From the NCBI GenBank assembly GCA_021234155.1, contig JAJEKV010000132.1, forward strand, positions 188,001-252,000: 64,000 nt of DNA, in the 5' to 3' direction. The position numbers were made by a program, and so were the translations under genes. Below the pieces are notes generated by a model. The model had not been told where the DNA came from, did no database searches, and saw nothing but the letters and a program-made list of their open reading frames with translations. This DNA is from Isoetes taiwanensis (Eukaryota > Streptophyta > Lycopodiopsida > Isoetales > Isoetaceae). The first letter of the stretch is position 1; each line of letters begins with the position of its first letter. This document shows positions 23,967 through 32,837 of this stretch, piece after piece.

Positions 23967-26900
23967 GTGGAAGACCTTATGAATCTTTAGGTGTCTTTGG
24001 CAAATCCAACTTGTAGGATTGATTACCTACTCTCTTGATTATTCTCGGAAGGGTCCAGCCCACCTTGGAGCAAGCTTCTTGCAATTCCCAATCCTCGAGC
24101 TTACCGCTTTACCTTGATCTTGAGCCAAACATCATCTCCAACTTTGAACTCTCTTACCGATTCGATGCTTATCTACGATGCTCTTTTGTCGACTTCTTGC
24201 GCTAGCGGATACCCTCGAACCTCTTCCCACGAAGCCGGCGCGATATCGGCCAACATCTCCTGCGAAACTTCTACTTTTGACACGGGGTTGTGCCAAAGTG
24301 TGCGGAGTTAAACATCGATAGCCATAATTGATCATAAATGGCGACATTTGGGACGATTCCCGCTTGGTGCTATTGTATGCAAACTCCACCAAGTGAATAA
24401 ATTCTTCCCACATACTTTGCTTATTCCGCACATAGTTTTCGTAGCATGTCTTCTAAGATCCCTGTTGGTCCGCTCCGTCCGGCCATCCGTTCGAGGATGA
24501 TACGCCGTGCTCATGGATAGCTTGGTCTGAATTGTCGCAAAGAGGTCTTGCCAAAAGGCACTCATGAACCGGATCTCTCGGGGGAGATAATCTCCCTTGG
24601 CATGCCATGAAGCCGAAGATCTCTTTGGTGAAGAGCTTTCAGATGTATCCATAAATGTATCTGTGGTCCTGCAAGGCACAAAATGTGCCATCTTTGACAA
24701 CTTGTGCGACCACTACCATCAAGGCATCCTTGCCTCTCGCCGTTTCTTGGGAGTCCCGTGATGAAATCCATGCCGATTACCTCCCACTTAGCGTTGGCAC
24801 CGCTAATGGCTCTAATGCCCCGGAATTAAGCCGCCTCGCTTGCGTCGTCTGGCGGCATATTTGACATTCCTTGATGTAGCGAAGCTATTTGCTTCTTCAT
24901 TCCCTGGCCAATAATAGGCTGCTGACTTTTGAAATATGTTTTCATGAATCCCGCATGGCCGCTATTGGGCTGTTGTAGCGTGTCATGGAGGATCAACTTC
25001 CTTACACCTGATGATTCAGTGCACGCGCAACTTGTTCTTATGGTATAACAAAGTTGCCTTCCTTCTTATAATGCTTGAAGGCCTCCCCTCTTTATCTGTT
25101 CTAGCCTCCTTAGAGAGGCTTGCCCATATCCACGAAATCCACATCCGTTGGCAAGGACTCTTCAATCCTCTTACCAAAGTCGCCGAGAGCGTTGAAATTC
25201 GCGTTGCAATGCACTCTAGTTGTCGGGGATGCCTTGAAAGCGCATCTGCTACCACATTGAGTTTCCCGGCTTGTAGACTATATCAAAGTCGTATTCCTCG
25301 AGGAACTCCATCCATCTCCGCGCCTCATTGAGGTGTGGTTGCGTGAATACATATTGGAGGCTCGATGGTGGGTATCCAATTGGAACTTCCTTCCCAAGAG
25401 GTAGTGCCTCCATATTCTTAACGCATACGACAACCGTAAGCAATTCACGATCGTCGCGTTGGGTAGCGGCGTCTCGGCGTCGTTCATCTTCCCCGAATCA
25501 TACGCTACCACACGCTCTTCTTGCATAAGCACCGCACTGTAGCTATCTTACTCGCGATCCGATTTGCTACAAGCTTATCTTTCTCCGGGTCCGGCAGGGT
25601 TAAGACTGGGGCTGTTGTTAAAGCTTCCTTCAACAATTCAAATCCCTTTTGGGCTTTCTTGTGCCAATGCTCTACCCAATCTTTCACCTTCTCTGCCCTC
25701 GTCAGTCATTAAGCGGGGCTGCTATCTTAGCAAAGTTCTTCACTTAACTTCCCTGTAGTACCCCGCTAGACCGAGAAAACTTCCGACCTCGTGCACATTC
25801 TTGGCCACCGCCATCAATCATTTGCTTCAATCTTGGCGGGGTCCGCCGAGATGCCTTTCGCCGAGATCACATGACCAAGGTATTCCACCTTCTCTCAAGG
25901 CGGTGGCACTTCGACAACTTGGCGTACAACTGGTGCCTCCTCAACTTCTCTAGCACCCTTCTCAAGTGTTGCACGTGCTCTTCAAGGGATCTGCTATACA
26001 CCAAAATGTCATCAAAGAAAACAATCACAAAGGTGTCCAGGAACTCCCTGAAGATATCGTTCATGAGCCTCATGAACGTTGCGGGGGCATTTGATAAGCC
26101 GAAAGGCATCACTGTGAACTCATAATGCCCATACCGCGTCCTGAAGGCGGTCTTGTGGATATCCTCCTCCTTTATCCGTATCTGATGGTAACCCGACCTT
26201 AAGTCGATTTTGGAGAAGATCTTTGCTCCTTGAAGCTGATCCATCAAGTCGTCTGATCTTGGAAGCGCATACTTGTTCTTAATGGTGTGCTTATTCAACT
26301 GTCTATAGTCTATGCACATCCTCAAAGATCCATCCTTCTTCTTGACAAAAAGAATGGGCGCTCCAAACGGCGAGACACTAGGTCTAATGAAACCTAGGTC
26401 GAGCAGCTCCTGCAACTGCTTCTTTAGCTCCGACAACTCCTGCGTTGTCATTCTATATGGGGCCTTGCTTGTCGGTTTTGTTTCGGTCGAAGTGCTATCT
26501 CGCACTCGACTCCCCTATAAGGAGGGAGCTGCTTGATCTCATCTGGAAAGAGATCGTGGAACTCCGTGATCAACTTAGCTATTTGCCTCGGCAACTTGCT
26601 GAGCATCTTGTCTTCTTTGCTTCCTTCCAATTCCGGCTCACTAATCTCAAGCTTGAAGATGTATGCTACCTGCTCACTCTTGATGCACTTGAACAGCCGT
26701 TTAGAAGACATACACTGCATGATGGGGACAACTTTTTACCAAGTATCTCAATGATCTTGCCGCCGGGTGTTGGGAAGGTCACCTTCCGCTTTCCACAATC
26801 AATAATGGCCCCCGCTGGTCCAAGGTACTCCATACCTATTATCAAGTCGTGACTTGCCAATGCCCATTACTTCTGCCCCCATCCGGATCTTAATCCCCGC

Positions 26901-27480
26901 AAGTCGATGTCAAAGTTGATTCTTTTTACGCCGATGCGCCTTCTTCGCTCCACTTTGCTAAGACAACGGGCCTTGGCTTTGACTTTAATGGTTTCAACTT
27001 CAACATTTGAACCATTCTGGGAGATGCAAAGTTATGGCTACTTCCCGAATCTATTAGGACTATAAATGACTTGGCCTTGGCCTTTCCCACTGTGGAAATT
27101 ACTTTATCTTGGCTCTCGCTTGCTCAGATCTATTGCGGCAAAGATATGACACTCACCCCGAATGTAGTCGCGGGCCTCCGGGCCGCCGCCGCCGTCAGGT
27201 GCAGTGTCCCAATCTCCCAACTCTGAAGCCGCACTCATGACATATGGGCGATTTTTGTCGCCCTATGGCCCTGGCTGGAAACACCTGAAGCAAAGCCTTT
27301 TCTATGCACTCGCTCTTTTCCTTGGGCATGGCTGCAGAAGGATCGCGACCGCTTTGGAGTAGTTTGACCCTTCTGTTTGTCTTTGAAGGACACCGCTTCT
27401 TCTCCCTTTGTTTCCCTTGATTGCCACTATATGGGGCTCTAGCTGGTCCTGGGGCCGGTTTGTTCTCGCTAAAACTCACG
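23649..27480 (-). pseudogene. gypsy pol polyprotein (knuckle, PR, RT, RNase H, IN, chromodomain), frameshifted
   Basis: In coding order: a CFRCFQPGH-type zinc knuckle near 27270-27300; protease IVLIDSGSSHNFA at about 27035-27075; reverse transcriptase 25867-26505 ([32 protein letters not shown] and catalytic [10 protein letters not shown]); RNase H 25250-25690 (ending DIVYKPGN..VADALSRHP); integrase 24130-24920, with a Cys-x2-Cys zinc-finger end (ECQICRQ), DFITGLP and STAYHPRTDGRTERTNRDL. The protein ends in a chromodomain (next entry). The product would cleave the polyprotein, copy the RNA and integrate the cDNA. The frame changes many times through 1-2 base indels, but nearly every expected motif is present in one frame or another. 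Confidence 0.9.
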
Positions 27481-28490
27481 CCTTTGCCTTGCCTTTATCT
27501 TGGTAATATCATGTTGCCTCTGCCCGCTATTCTGAGGTCCTGTCCCTTGCAAGCTTATTGCCTTGGACTCCGCTTCCGATACCGTTCTAGGGTTTATTGC
27601 CCTTACAAGCTTGCGGATCTCCTCATTCAGACCTTCAATGTAGCTTTCCACTGCATGCTTCTCACCTAACTTTGGCACATACAGCCTTAGCCTCATAAAT
27701 TCCTCTGTGTATTTCTGTACTGACTTGTTGCCTTGCTGCAACCTGTAGAACTGCTGCATCATACTGGACTTGTGCTCTCTTGGAACGTAATGGCGCTTGA
27801 AGGCTTTAGCAAACTTCTTGAACCTGCAAGCATCCCTGCTTAAGCCATGAGCCTTGGCATAGCCCTTCCACCAAATGCGTGCTGCTCCCTTCAGGTTCGC
27901 TGTTGCCACCCTGCCTTTATCCTTATCCTTCATACCATAGGCATTGCCGTATTCGCTCATCTCGTCAAGCCAAGCCTCTGCTTCCATGCCTGACCTGTTC
28001 TCGCCTGAGAATTGCTCGAGCTTCCTGGCCTTCCAAACATTTCCCAATGCAGAGTCTACTTTCTTCTGGTAGTCAGAGGTTCTTGTGTCCCTTTGTCGTC
28101 CCTCCGGGTGGTTCCTCTGCCTTTCGTCTGCTCGGACTTGGTTCTGCTCTTCTTCTTCCTCAGAATCGGAGTCTGAATCTGAGCTTGAGTCGGAGGAGTC
28201 CAAGCTGGGGGACCTTCCTCTCTTGCTCCTCTTCTTGTCTCTACTTGTTCTCCGAGCTGATGCTTTGCGGTTGAGCTGTTACCACCGAAACCCGCTCCCC
28301 GCAGCAGCGGCTAGCAAGGCCTTTATCCGCTCGAGGTCCTGTCCTCATTTGCGATATTTCTTCTCTTGGAGTCATTTGTCCAAACTCTTCAAGCAGGTTC
28401 CTTGCCGGGCGTGGCCTGGGCGGGCTCTGTTCCCCTGTAAGTTCCCCAGGTTGTCGTTCTCCTGCGCTCAGGCCTCTAGCTGCATACACA
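27469..28490 (-). pseudogene. gypsy gag (retrotransposon gag domain)
   Basis: The frame 27469-28203 encodes a Ser/Asp/Glu-rich N-terminus (MDSSDSSSDSDSDSEEEEE), then the gag capsid fold: WKARKLEQFSGENRSGMEAE, LKGAARIWWKGYA, FKRHYVPREHKSSMMQQFYR and QQGNKSVQKYTEEFMRLRLY. This matches the Retrotrans_gag family, which forms the virus-like particle. A Pro/Arg/Gln-rich frame at 28241-28490 lies directly upstream and is probably the N-terminal extension in another phase. No ATG in the right phase is visible there, so the true start is uncertain. It ends by running into the zinc-knuckle and protease region through a phase change. Confidence 0.85.
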
Positions 28491-28657
28491 AGTGGTTCAT
28501 ATCTACATGGTTAGTTTTCCTTGCTTTCTTGCATTATTTATGTTTGTTGGCATGGTTGAGGGGACACAAAATGTATCAACAAAACATTTATAGTGCAAGA
28601 GAATGTTATATTTATATTTTATATTACACTAATACAAGAACTTGCAACTACTGCTAA
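28491..28657 (-). promoter_or_regulatory. AT-rich leader ahead of gag
   Basis: The spacer between the unknown ORF and gag. On the minus strand it holds two TATA-like runs (AATATAAAATATAAATATAAC near 28600-28620, and CACTATAAATGT near 28580). It may provide a promoter for gag-pol or simply be an intergenic spacer; hairpins like those ahead of the two other modules are absent. Confidence 0.35.
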
Positions 28658-30200
28658 TCACTTCTGTTGATGCCGGTAAGATGGATTATCCTCCAAGAAC
28701 TTTTTCACTTGGGCTGTTCCCACTGAATGGCCCAAGTTCCTAAGGACATTGGTGGAGATCCACCCTGAATGCTCTTGCTAAATCTTCTATTCTCGGTGGG
28801 AGGTATAAAGCCGCATCACTTGTGATCTTACTTTTTACTTTGTAAGGTATGGCTAAGTCGAAGACGTCGAGTGCTACCGCTCTTTTCACCAGGATTGCAT
28901 ACCGGTGTTAGGGGGTAGCCGTGCATGCCGGCCCGAATCCCGAGTGCAATCAGCAACGATACTCCTTCCTCGCCTGGGGGTGAACTTGCGGTGGATAACC
29001 GCTATTCTTCCATCCATCGGCAATGGCGGTAATAGCGTAATGACACATGCCGTTGCGACTTGAGATGGGTCCTCGGCTACTCGGTTATCCATTTCGATTA
29101 ATGCCTTCAAATCATCAACCCTCCGCGTGGTGAGCTCCCCTGTAGTCTCCGACATTCTTGAAGCCCTCCCGAGGTCGAATTCGCCGTCCCTATCCCTGGG
29201 AGGTGTCGCGGATGAGCTTTCCGTTAGGATGTTTGAGGTCGCATAGCGGATCCCCATCTGTTCTCGGAGAGCAAGGAACTCTTCCTCCGCCGGTAGCTTG
29301 TTCTCAGCCTTTGTCCGCCTCCATGATCCGCCTCGATGTTGTTGTAGGCTTGGATGTCGGGAGGTAAACTCTCCCAATGTAAGTGTCGGCTTCCCTTACT
29401 TGGAGGGGAAAGTCGGACTCTCCTCGGGGACGATGAAGTCGCCCAAGTCCGTTCTTCGGAGTTGGTGCGGCAACTCTTCGTGCCTGTACTCCCTTTCCCC
29501 GCACTCGGGGAGGTTTTGAATGTCGCTAGGAGTAGAAACTCCTCACCTTCGATTATAATGGGGGCTAGGCTTGTGATGCCTAACCCGAGGGGTGGCGCGA
29601 CTGAGAGAGTCCCGGCGGGAAGTCTTGCCACTCCCCGCTCGCTTGACGCCGCTCCTCTCTTTGGGTCGAGCTCAACATCGTCTTCCTCCTCCTCAGATTC
29701 CTGTTCATCCGAGTCTTCTTCCTTCCCTTCCCCGCCCTGTTTCAGACTTGTGGTGAGGAGCCGTTGTTCTCGCTGCACGGCTAATGGATCCACGCCCATG
29801 GGGAATAGAGGTTTCCCCACGATGTTCTCGACACGGTGGGTGAGAAAGATTGCCAGGCGGTGTTGAAAGAGAAGTACTTGGTCCCGCTGGACGCTAGGAC
29901 CATTGGCTCAGGTGTGCGGTGCGCTTTGTTTGTGAGGTATTTGGCGATGTTCGGGACATCGTCTAATGCTGCCTGCAGGGACTGTCTAGGAACAAAATAT
30001 CCTACACAAGGAGGGAGTTGCACTAGCGCTGGTTCTACCCTAGCTTGAAACTCAGTCAGGACTCTACTATAAGCTGGGGTCGCGTGCAAGGTTGCCTGGA
30101 CGTCTACCTCCTTCCTGAAGATCTGGAAGATTTGGTCGACGTCGGCCTCAGCAGCATGAGCGCTGGCGTTGTACCATCTGTGGAAATCAGAAGTTGCCAT
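28658..30200 (-). pseudogene. element-borne ORF of unknown function with an acidic tract (module 2)
   Basis: A roughly 500-codon track on the element's sense strand, in at least three phases. It starts at ATG 30200 (MATSDFHRWYNASAHAAEAD). The first 120 residues look globular and helical (AYSRVLTEFQARVEPALVQL, then VPNIAKYLTNKAHRTPEPMV). About residues 170-190 form an acidic run (KEEDSDEQESEEEEDDVELD). A middle part contains SLAPIIIEGEEFLLLATFK; the end reads VKRAVALDVFDLAIPYKVKS, then VLRNLGHSVGTAQVKKFLED, to TGA at 28658-28660. I recognise no family; it is not gag, envelope or RNase H. Acidic runs occur in histone chaperones, which is suggestive beside a histone gene but is inference only. 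A TATA box lies 114 bp upstream. Confidence 0.65.
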
Positions 30201-30313
30201 TGATTAATTGCAGAAGAGGGTAACAAACGGTTGCAAGAGCGCCTCAGGGAGTTAGGAAATCGGCTAGAAGGGCAGGAGCAGATTTGTAGGGTGCTATGTG
30301 AGAAGTGACGGGT

Positions 30314-30323
30314 CTATTTATAG
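30314..30323 (-). promoter_or_regulatory. TATA box of module 2 (CTATAAATAG)
   Basis: On the minus strand CTATAAATAG lies 114 bp upstream of the module-2 ATG. The identical 10-mer lies 101 bp upstream of the module-1 ATG. Being deep inside the element and not in an LTR, it suggests an internal RNA polymerase II promoter. Confidence 0.6.
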
Positions 30324-30512
30324 AAGAGGGGGAAACCCTAATTTTTGGATGACTTGGAAATTTCCTAGGATTGGGTAATTCTAACTTATCTGAGGTCAAA
30401 ATAGGAGTTTGAGGACTATAGGAGATGCTTGAACAAGGCTAGGTTACCTAAAAGATGCTATGCAGTAGGTTGAAGGTGACTTTGACAAGTCCTGGTGAAG
30501 AATTGGTAAGAG

Positions 30513-30582
30513 GTCTCACAGCTTGCGCCTCGCTTCAATCCTAACTTTTTGTTTTTGGCGAGGCAGGCGAGCTGTGTGAGAC
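30513..30582. repeat. long hairpin, module 2 (proximal)
   Basis: The left arm GTCTCACAGCTTGCGCCTCG pairs with the right arm ending GGCGAGCTGTGTGAGAC; the loop has the family sequence TTCAATCCTAACTTTTTG. It is the second of the pair that precedes module 2. Confidence 0.8.
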
Positions 30583-30711
30583 ATCAGTCCCATTTTAATC
30601 AAAGATGTCCAACTTGGGTAAACTAATGGTGTAAGGGTGATGGGCTCATCAAATTAGGCAGAATCGACCCTTTATTTGGTCAATTTGGAGCTGTTTTGGT
30701 CAAGCATATAG

Positions 30712-30775
30712 GTCTCACGACTGCGCTCGCTTCAATCCTAACTTTTGTTTTTGACGTAGGCGTGAGCCGTGAGAC
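30712..30775. repeat. long hairpin, module 2 (distal)
   Basis: The left arm GTCTCACGACTGCGCTCGC pairs with the right arm GGCGTGAGCCGTGAGAC; the loop is TTCAATCCTAACTTTTG. It has the same family architecture as the copies at 30513, 32381 and 32568. Confidence 0.8.
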
Positions 30776-30898
30776 ATCATGTCTCTCGCCCCCAAATGTC
30801 CTATTTCATCGAAATAAAAGCTAAAACTTATTAATTTGCTCTAATTACTCAAGTTTATGTCATCAAGGTACACAAAATTGCTCTATATTACAAAATTT
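30776..30898 (-). other. spacer after the H3-like ORF
   Basis: AT-rich sequence between the H3-like stop and the hairpins of module 2. It presumably holds the 3' untranslated region of module 1; no certain poly(A) signal can be picked. Confidence 0.4.
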
Positions 30899-32170
30899 TT
30901 AATTATTTACAACAAAAGTTTCTATATATCTCTCCTTAACGCGGGTCGCAAGACTCATGTCTTGTCGCATTAAGGTTACCCGCTTGGCGTGGATAGTGCA
31001 GGCCGTTGAATCTTCAAAATGTTGCACTATCTTTGCCTCACCGCCTCTTGCATTGCCGGCCAGCCGGCCGTCTGTGACTCTAAAGTCCGTTCTATAGGCT
31101 CGCATAACTTCACGCACCAACCGAAGCGAAGGGGGGCACGGGGGATTAGGAGACCGAAGCTGCTACTGAAGTGTCTAATCTCCTTAACGCTCTTCTCTCC
31201 ACCTCCTTCCTATCCGCTTTTCTTCCGGGTGGGTGGCTTGGGAACCTTTGGGCTTTGGTGGTGGCGGCCTTAGGGTTTGCTTTCGTTGGTCGCCTCCCTC
31301 GATGAACTTAACTCTGTTTTCTTCATAATATTTGTTATAGGCCTCCCATTTCTTCATGTAGGCCTCGTGCTCTCTCATCTTCCTCTCATAAATCTTTACC
31401 CTGTCGGTGACGTAGGCTTCCCGGGCAGGTCGTGGTTGCTTCTTTCTATCCCATGCCGGGTATTCAGGGGGCTTCTGCACTTGGTCTTGGTGGGGTTGCT
31501 GGGGTGCTTTTTTGCTTTCGTACTTTCGCCTTTCGTCCTGGGTGCTTGGAAGAGCTCCCACCTGCAGCGTTAGGGTTGAAGTCTTCATCAGAAGAGTCGT
31601 CGGAAGGGTTTGGGGGTTCGTCAGGTTGCCGCTCCTTGATAATAATGTTGGGGTTCGGCCTCTTCCTTGGCGGGCAGTCCTTTGTTCTCCTTACGCCAGC
31701 CACGAACTTCCCTTTCGCTTTCTTCTTTTCTTCTGCTACCTTTTGTTCCTCCTCCTTCCTTTTCCTCTTTTTGTCTTCCCTTCTCTTCTGCCGGCGCTCG
31801 TACTTCCTGATGAACCTTCTAAGGTCTGCTACCTCCGCTGGCTCCAGACCTGTCACCTGCTCATCCTGCTCGAGGATTTCCGTGGGTGCGTCTGAATGGT
31901 CTGCTTGTTCCTGCTGCTGGATCTCCCGCTCTATTTCTTCGTACACCTCCCTCGTCTCTTCGTCCATGGAGTTCGGTGATGTGGCCTCGTCCTCCTCCAC
32001 CTGCTGGTTGAAGACATCGATCAAATCGGAGGTGTCTTCCTCTTCGTCCGGCCCGAGCGACCCCCTCTTGCGAGCCTCTCACGAAGCATCTTCCGAATGA
32101 TCTCTGCCTCAGTGGCGCTGGTGGTTTCGCCTGGGCGACGCTTCCTTGCGGTCTGTTTGGTTCGGGCCAT
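30899..32170 (-). pseudogene. retrotransposon-borne H3/CENH3-like histone with a long insertion (module 1)
   Basis: The frame starts at ATG 32170 with MARTKQTARK, identical to histone H3 residues 1-9 after the initiator Met, including the K4 and K9 sites. It diverges at H3 Ser10 (RRPGETTSATEAE). About 300 charged, probably disordered residues follow: Glu-rich 31850-32024, a Lys/Arg/Glu coiled-coil-like run near 31720-31800, Ser/Asp/Pro-rich sequence and a Lys-rich part to 31190. The end is a histone fold: KEIRHF (31168-31185), LLIP (about 31141-31152), RLVREVMRAYRTDFRV (31078-31123), FEDSTACTIHAKRVTLMRQD (30959-31020), stop TAA at 30899. KEIRHF, LLIP and RVTLMR resemble plant CENH3 more than H3 (LLIR, RVTIMP), but loop 1 has H3 length. 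Three or more small indels shift phase, one an extra two bases near 32075. M-Q-E-A of helix 2 appears in the neighbouring phase near 31050. Confidence 0.85.
32141..32170 (-). other. exact histone H3 N-terminal tail
   Basis: Ten codons, ATG GCC CGA ACC AAA CAG ACC through GCA AGG AAG, give MARTKQTARK. In H3 this segment carries Arg2, Thr3, Lys4, Arg8 and Lys9, the main substrates of K4 and K9 methyltransferases. The match starts exactly at the ATG of a frame that also ends in a histone fold. Confidence 0.95.
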
Positions 32171-32270
32171 GTTTTACGGATCGTCAATCGGATAAAAGCG
32201 CCGAAAGATCGCCTAAGTTGGGAAGAGCGGATTTCTAGGGCTTGGACGAAAAAATGAGGGGGTTCTACAT

Positions 32271-32280
32271 CTATTTATAG
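32271..32280 (-). promoter_or_regulatory. TATA box of module 1 (CTATAAATAG)
   Basis: CTATAAATAG on the minus strand, 101 bp upstream of the H3-like ATG and identical to the module-2 box. The leader between them is about 70-80 nt if transcription starts at the usual distance. Confidence 0.6.
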
Positions 32281-32380
32281 CTTGGGGAATTTTAGGTCAA
32301 AACTCAAGTTGCTCCGTTTAACATGCTAAGGCACCAACTTATCTAAAACTTATACTTATTTCAGACTTTTTCTACCTATT

Positions 32381-32446
32381 GTCTCACGCCTTGCCTCGTT
32401 CCAATACTAATGTTTAGTTTTATGCACTGTGGGAAATGTGAGATCT
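32381..32446. repeat. degenerate long hairpin, module 1 (proximal)
   Basis: It opens GTCTCACGCCTTGCCTCG and closes GGGAAATGTGAGATCTC; the loop CCAATACTAATGTTTAG is related to the loops of the other copies. Arm pairing is partly lost. Confidence 0.6.
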
Positions 32447-32567
32447 CATACATTTCTAGGGTTTTTAGGTAATTAAAACATGCTATTCTAACTAATTCCT
32501 ACCTTAGAATTAGCCTTACCACATTATTTATCTCAAATTCATCATGTTTTGGTGTTCTTGACTCGAT

Positions 32568-32634
32568 GTCTCACAGCTTGCGCCTCGCTTCAAAACAAAA
32601 AGTTAGTTTTGCGACCAGGCGCGAGCTGTGAGAC
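32568..32634. repeat. long hairpin, module 1 (distal)
   Basis: The left arm GTCTCACAGCTTGCGCCTCG pairs with the right arm CAGGCGCGAGCTGTGAGAC, and the stem continues with CAAAAC/GTTTTG inside. The first 20 bases are identical to those of the copy at 30513 nearly 2.1 kb away. Confidence 0.8.
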
Positions 32635-32824
32635 CACCTCACTTGGAAAATTTTGGCTCATTCTTTTTAATCTTGTTAAATTCCAATTCACTTAATTGTT
32701 ACTAGCTTAGCATAACTACAAAGGTGAGAAAAAATTTTTCCCACTTTTCGAGGCTTGAGGATCCTATCAAGTTAGTACTACTGGGAACATGGTCAGTGCT
32801 TTGCTCTTGGTCTCCAAGAACATT

Positions 32825-32836
32825 GCTCTGATACCA
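32825..32836 (-). promoter_or_regulatory. primer-binding site for initiator tRNA-Met
   Basis: TGGTATCAGAGC on the minus strand, one base from the 5' LTR. This is the standard plant LTR-retrotransposon primer site complementary to the 3' end of tRNA-iMet and fixes the element's direction. Confidence 0.95.
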
Positions 32837-32837
32837 C

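Noticed and set aside
27879-28657. Plus-strand frames of 131 and 190 codons
   Set aside because: They are antisense to gag; their Ser/Leu/Cys-rich composition is the reverse complement of the acidic and charged gag codons.
30899-31190. Calling the fold a true CENH3
   Set aside because: The tail and loop-1 length are those of canonical H3, while LLIP and RVTLMR are CENH3-like. The phase changes make a firm class call unsafe without a tree.
31464-31588. KSTPAT in the arm as an H3 K27-like site (KSAPAT)
   Set aside because: The reading phase is ambiguous in this overlap and the match is short; not reliable enough to claim.
31432-32100. 222-codon plus-strand frame, Ser/Phe/Cys rich
   Set aside because: Antisense to the Lys/Glu-rich arm of the H3-like ORF, whose sense strand has the recognisable tail and fold.
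30899-32170. Host histone H3 gene simply located here
   Set aside because: It lies between the element's primer site and gag, in sense, within the AGAAC-flanked unit. Its fold is divergent and it has a long internal arm, so it belongs to the element.
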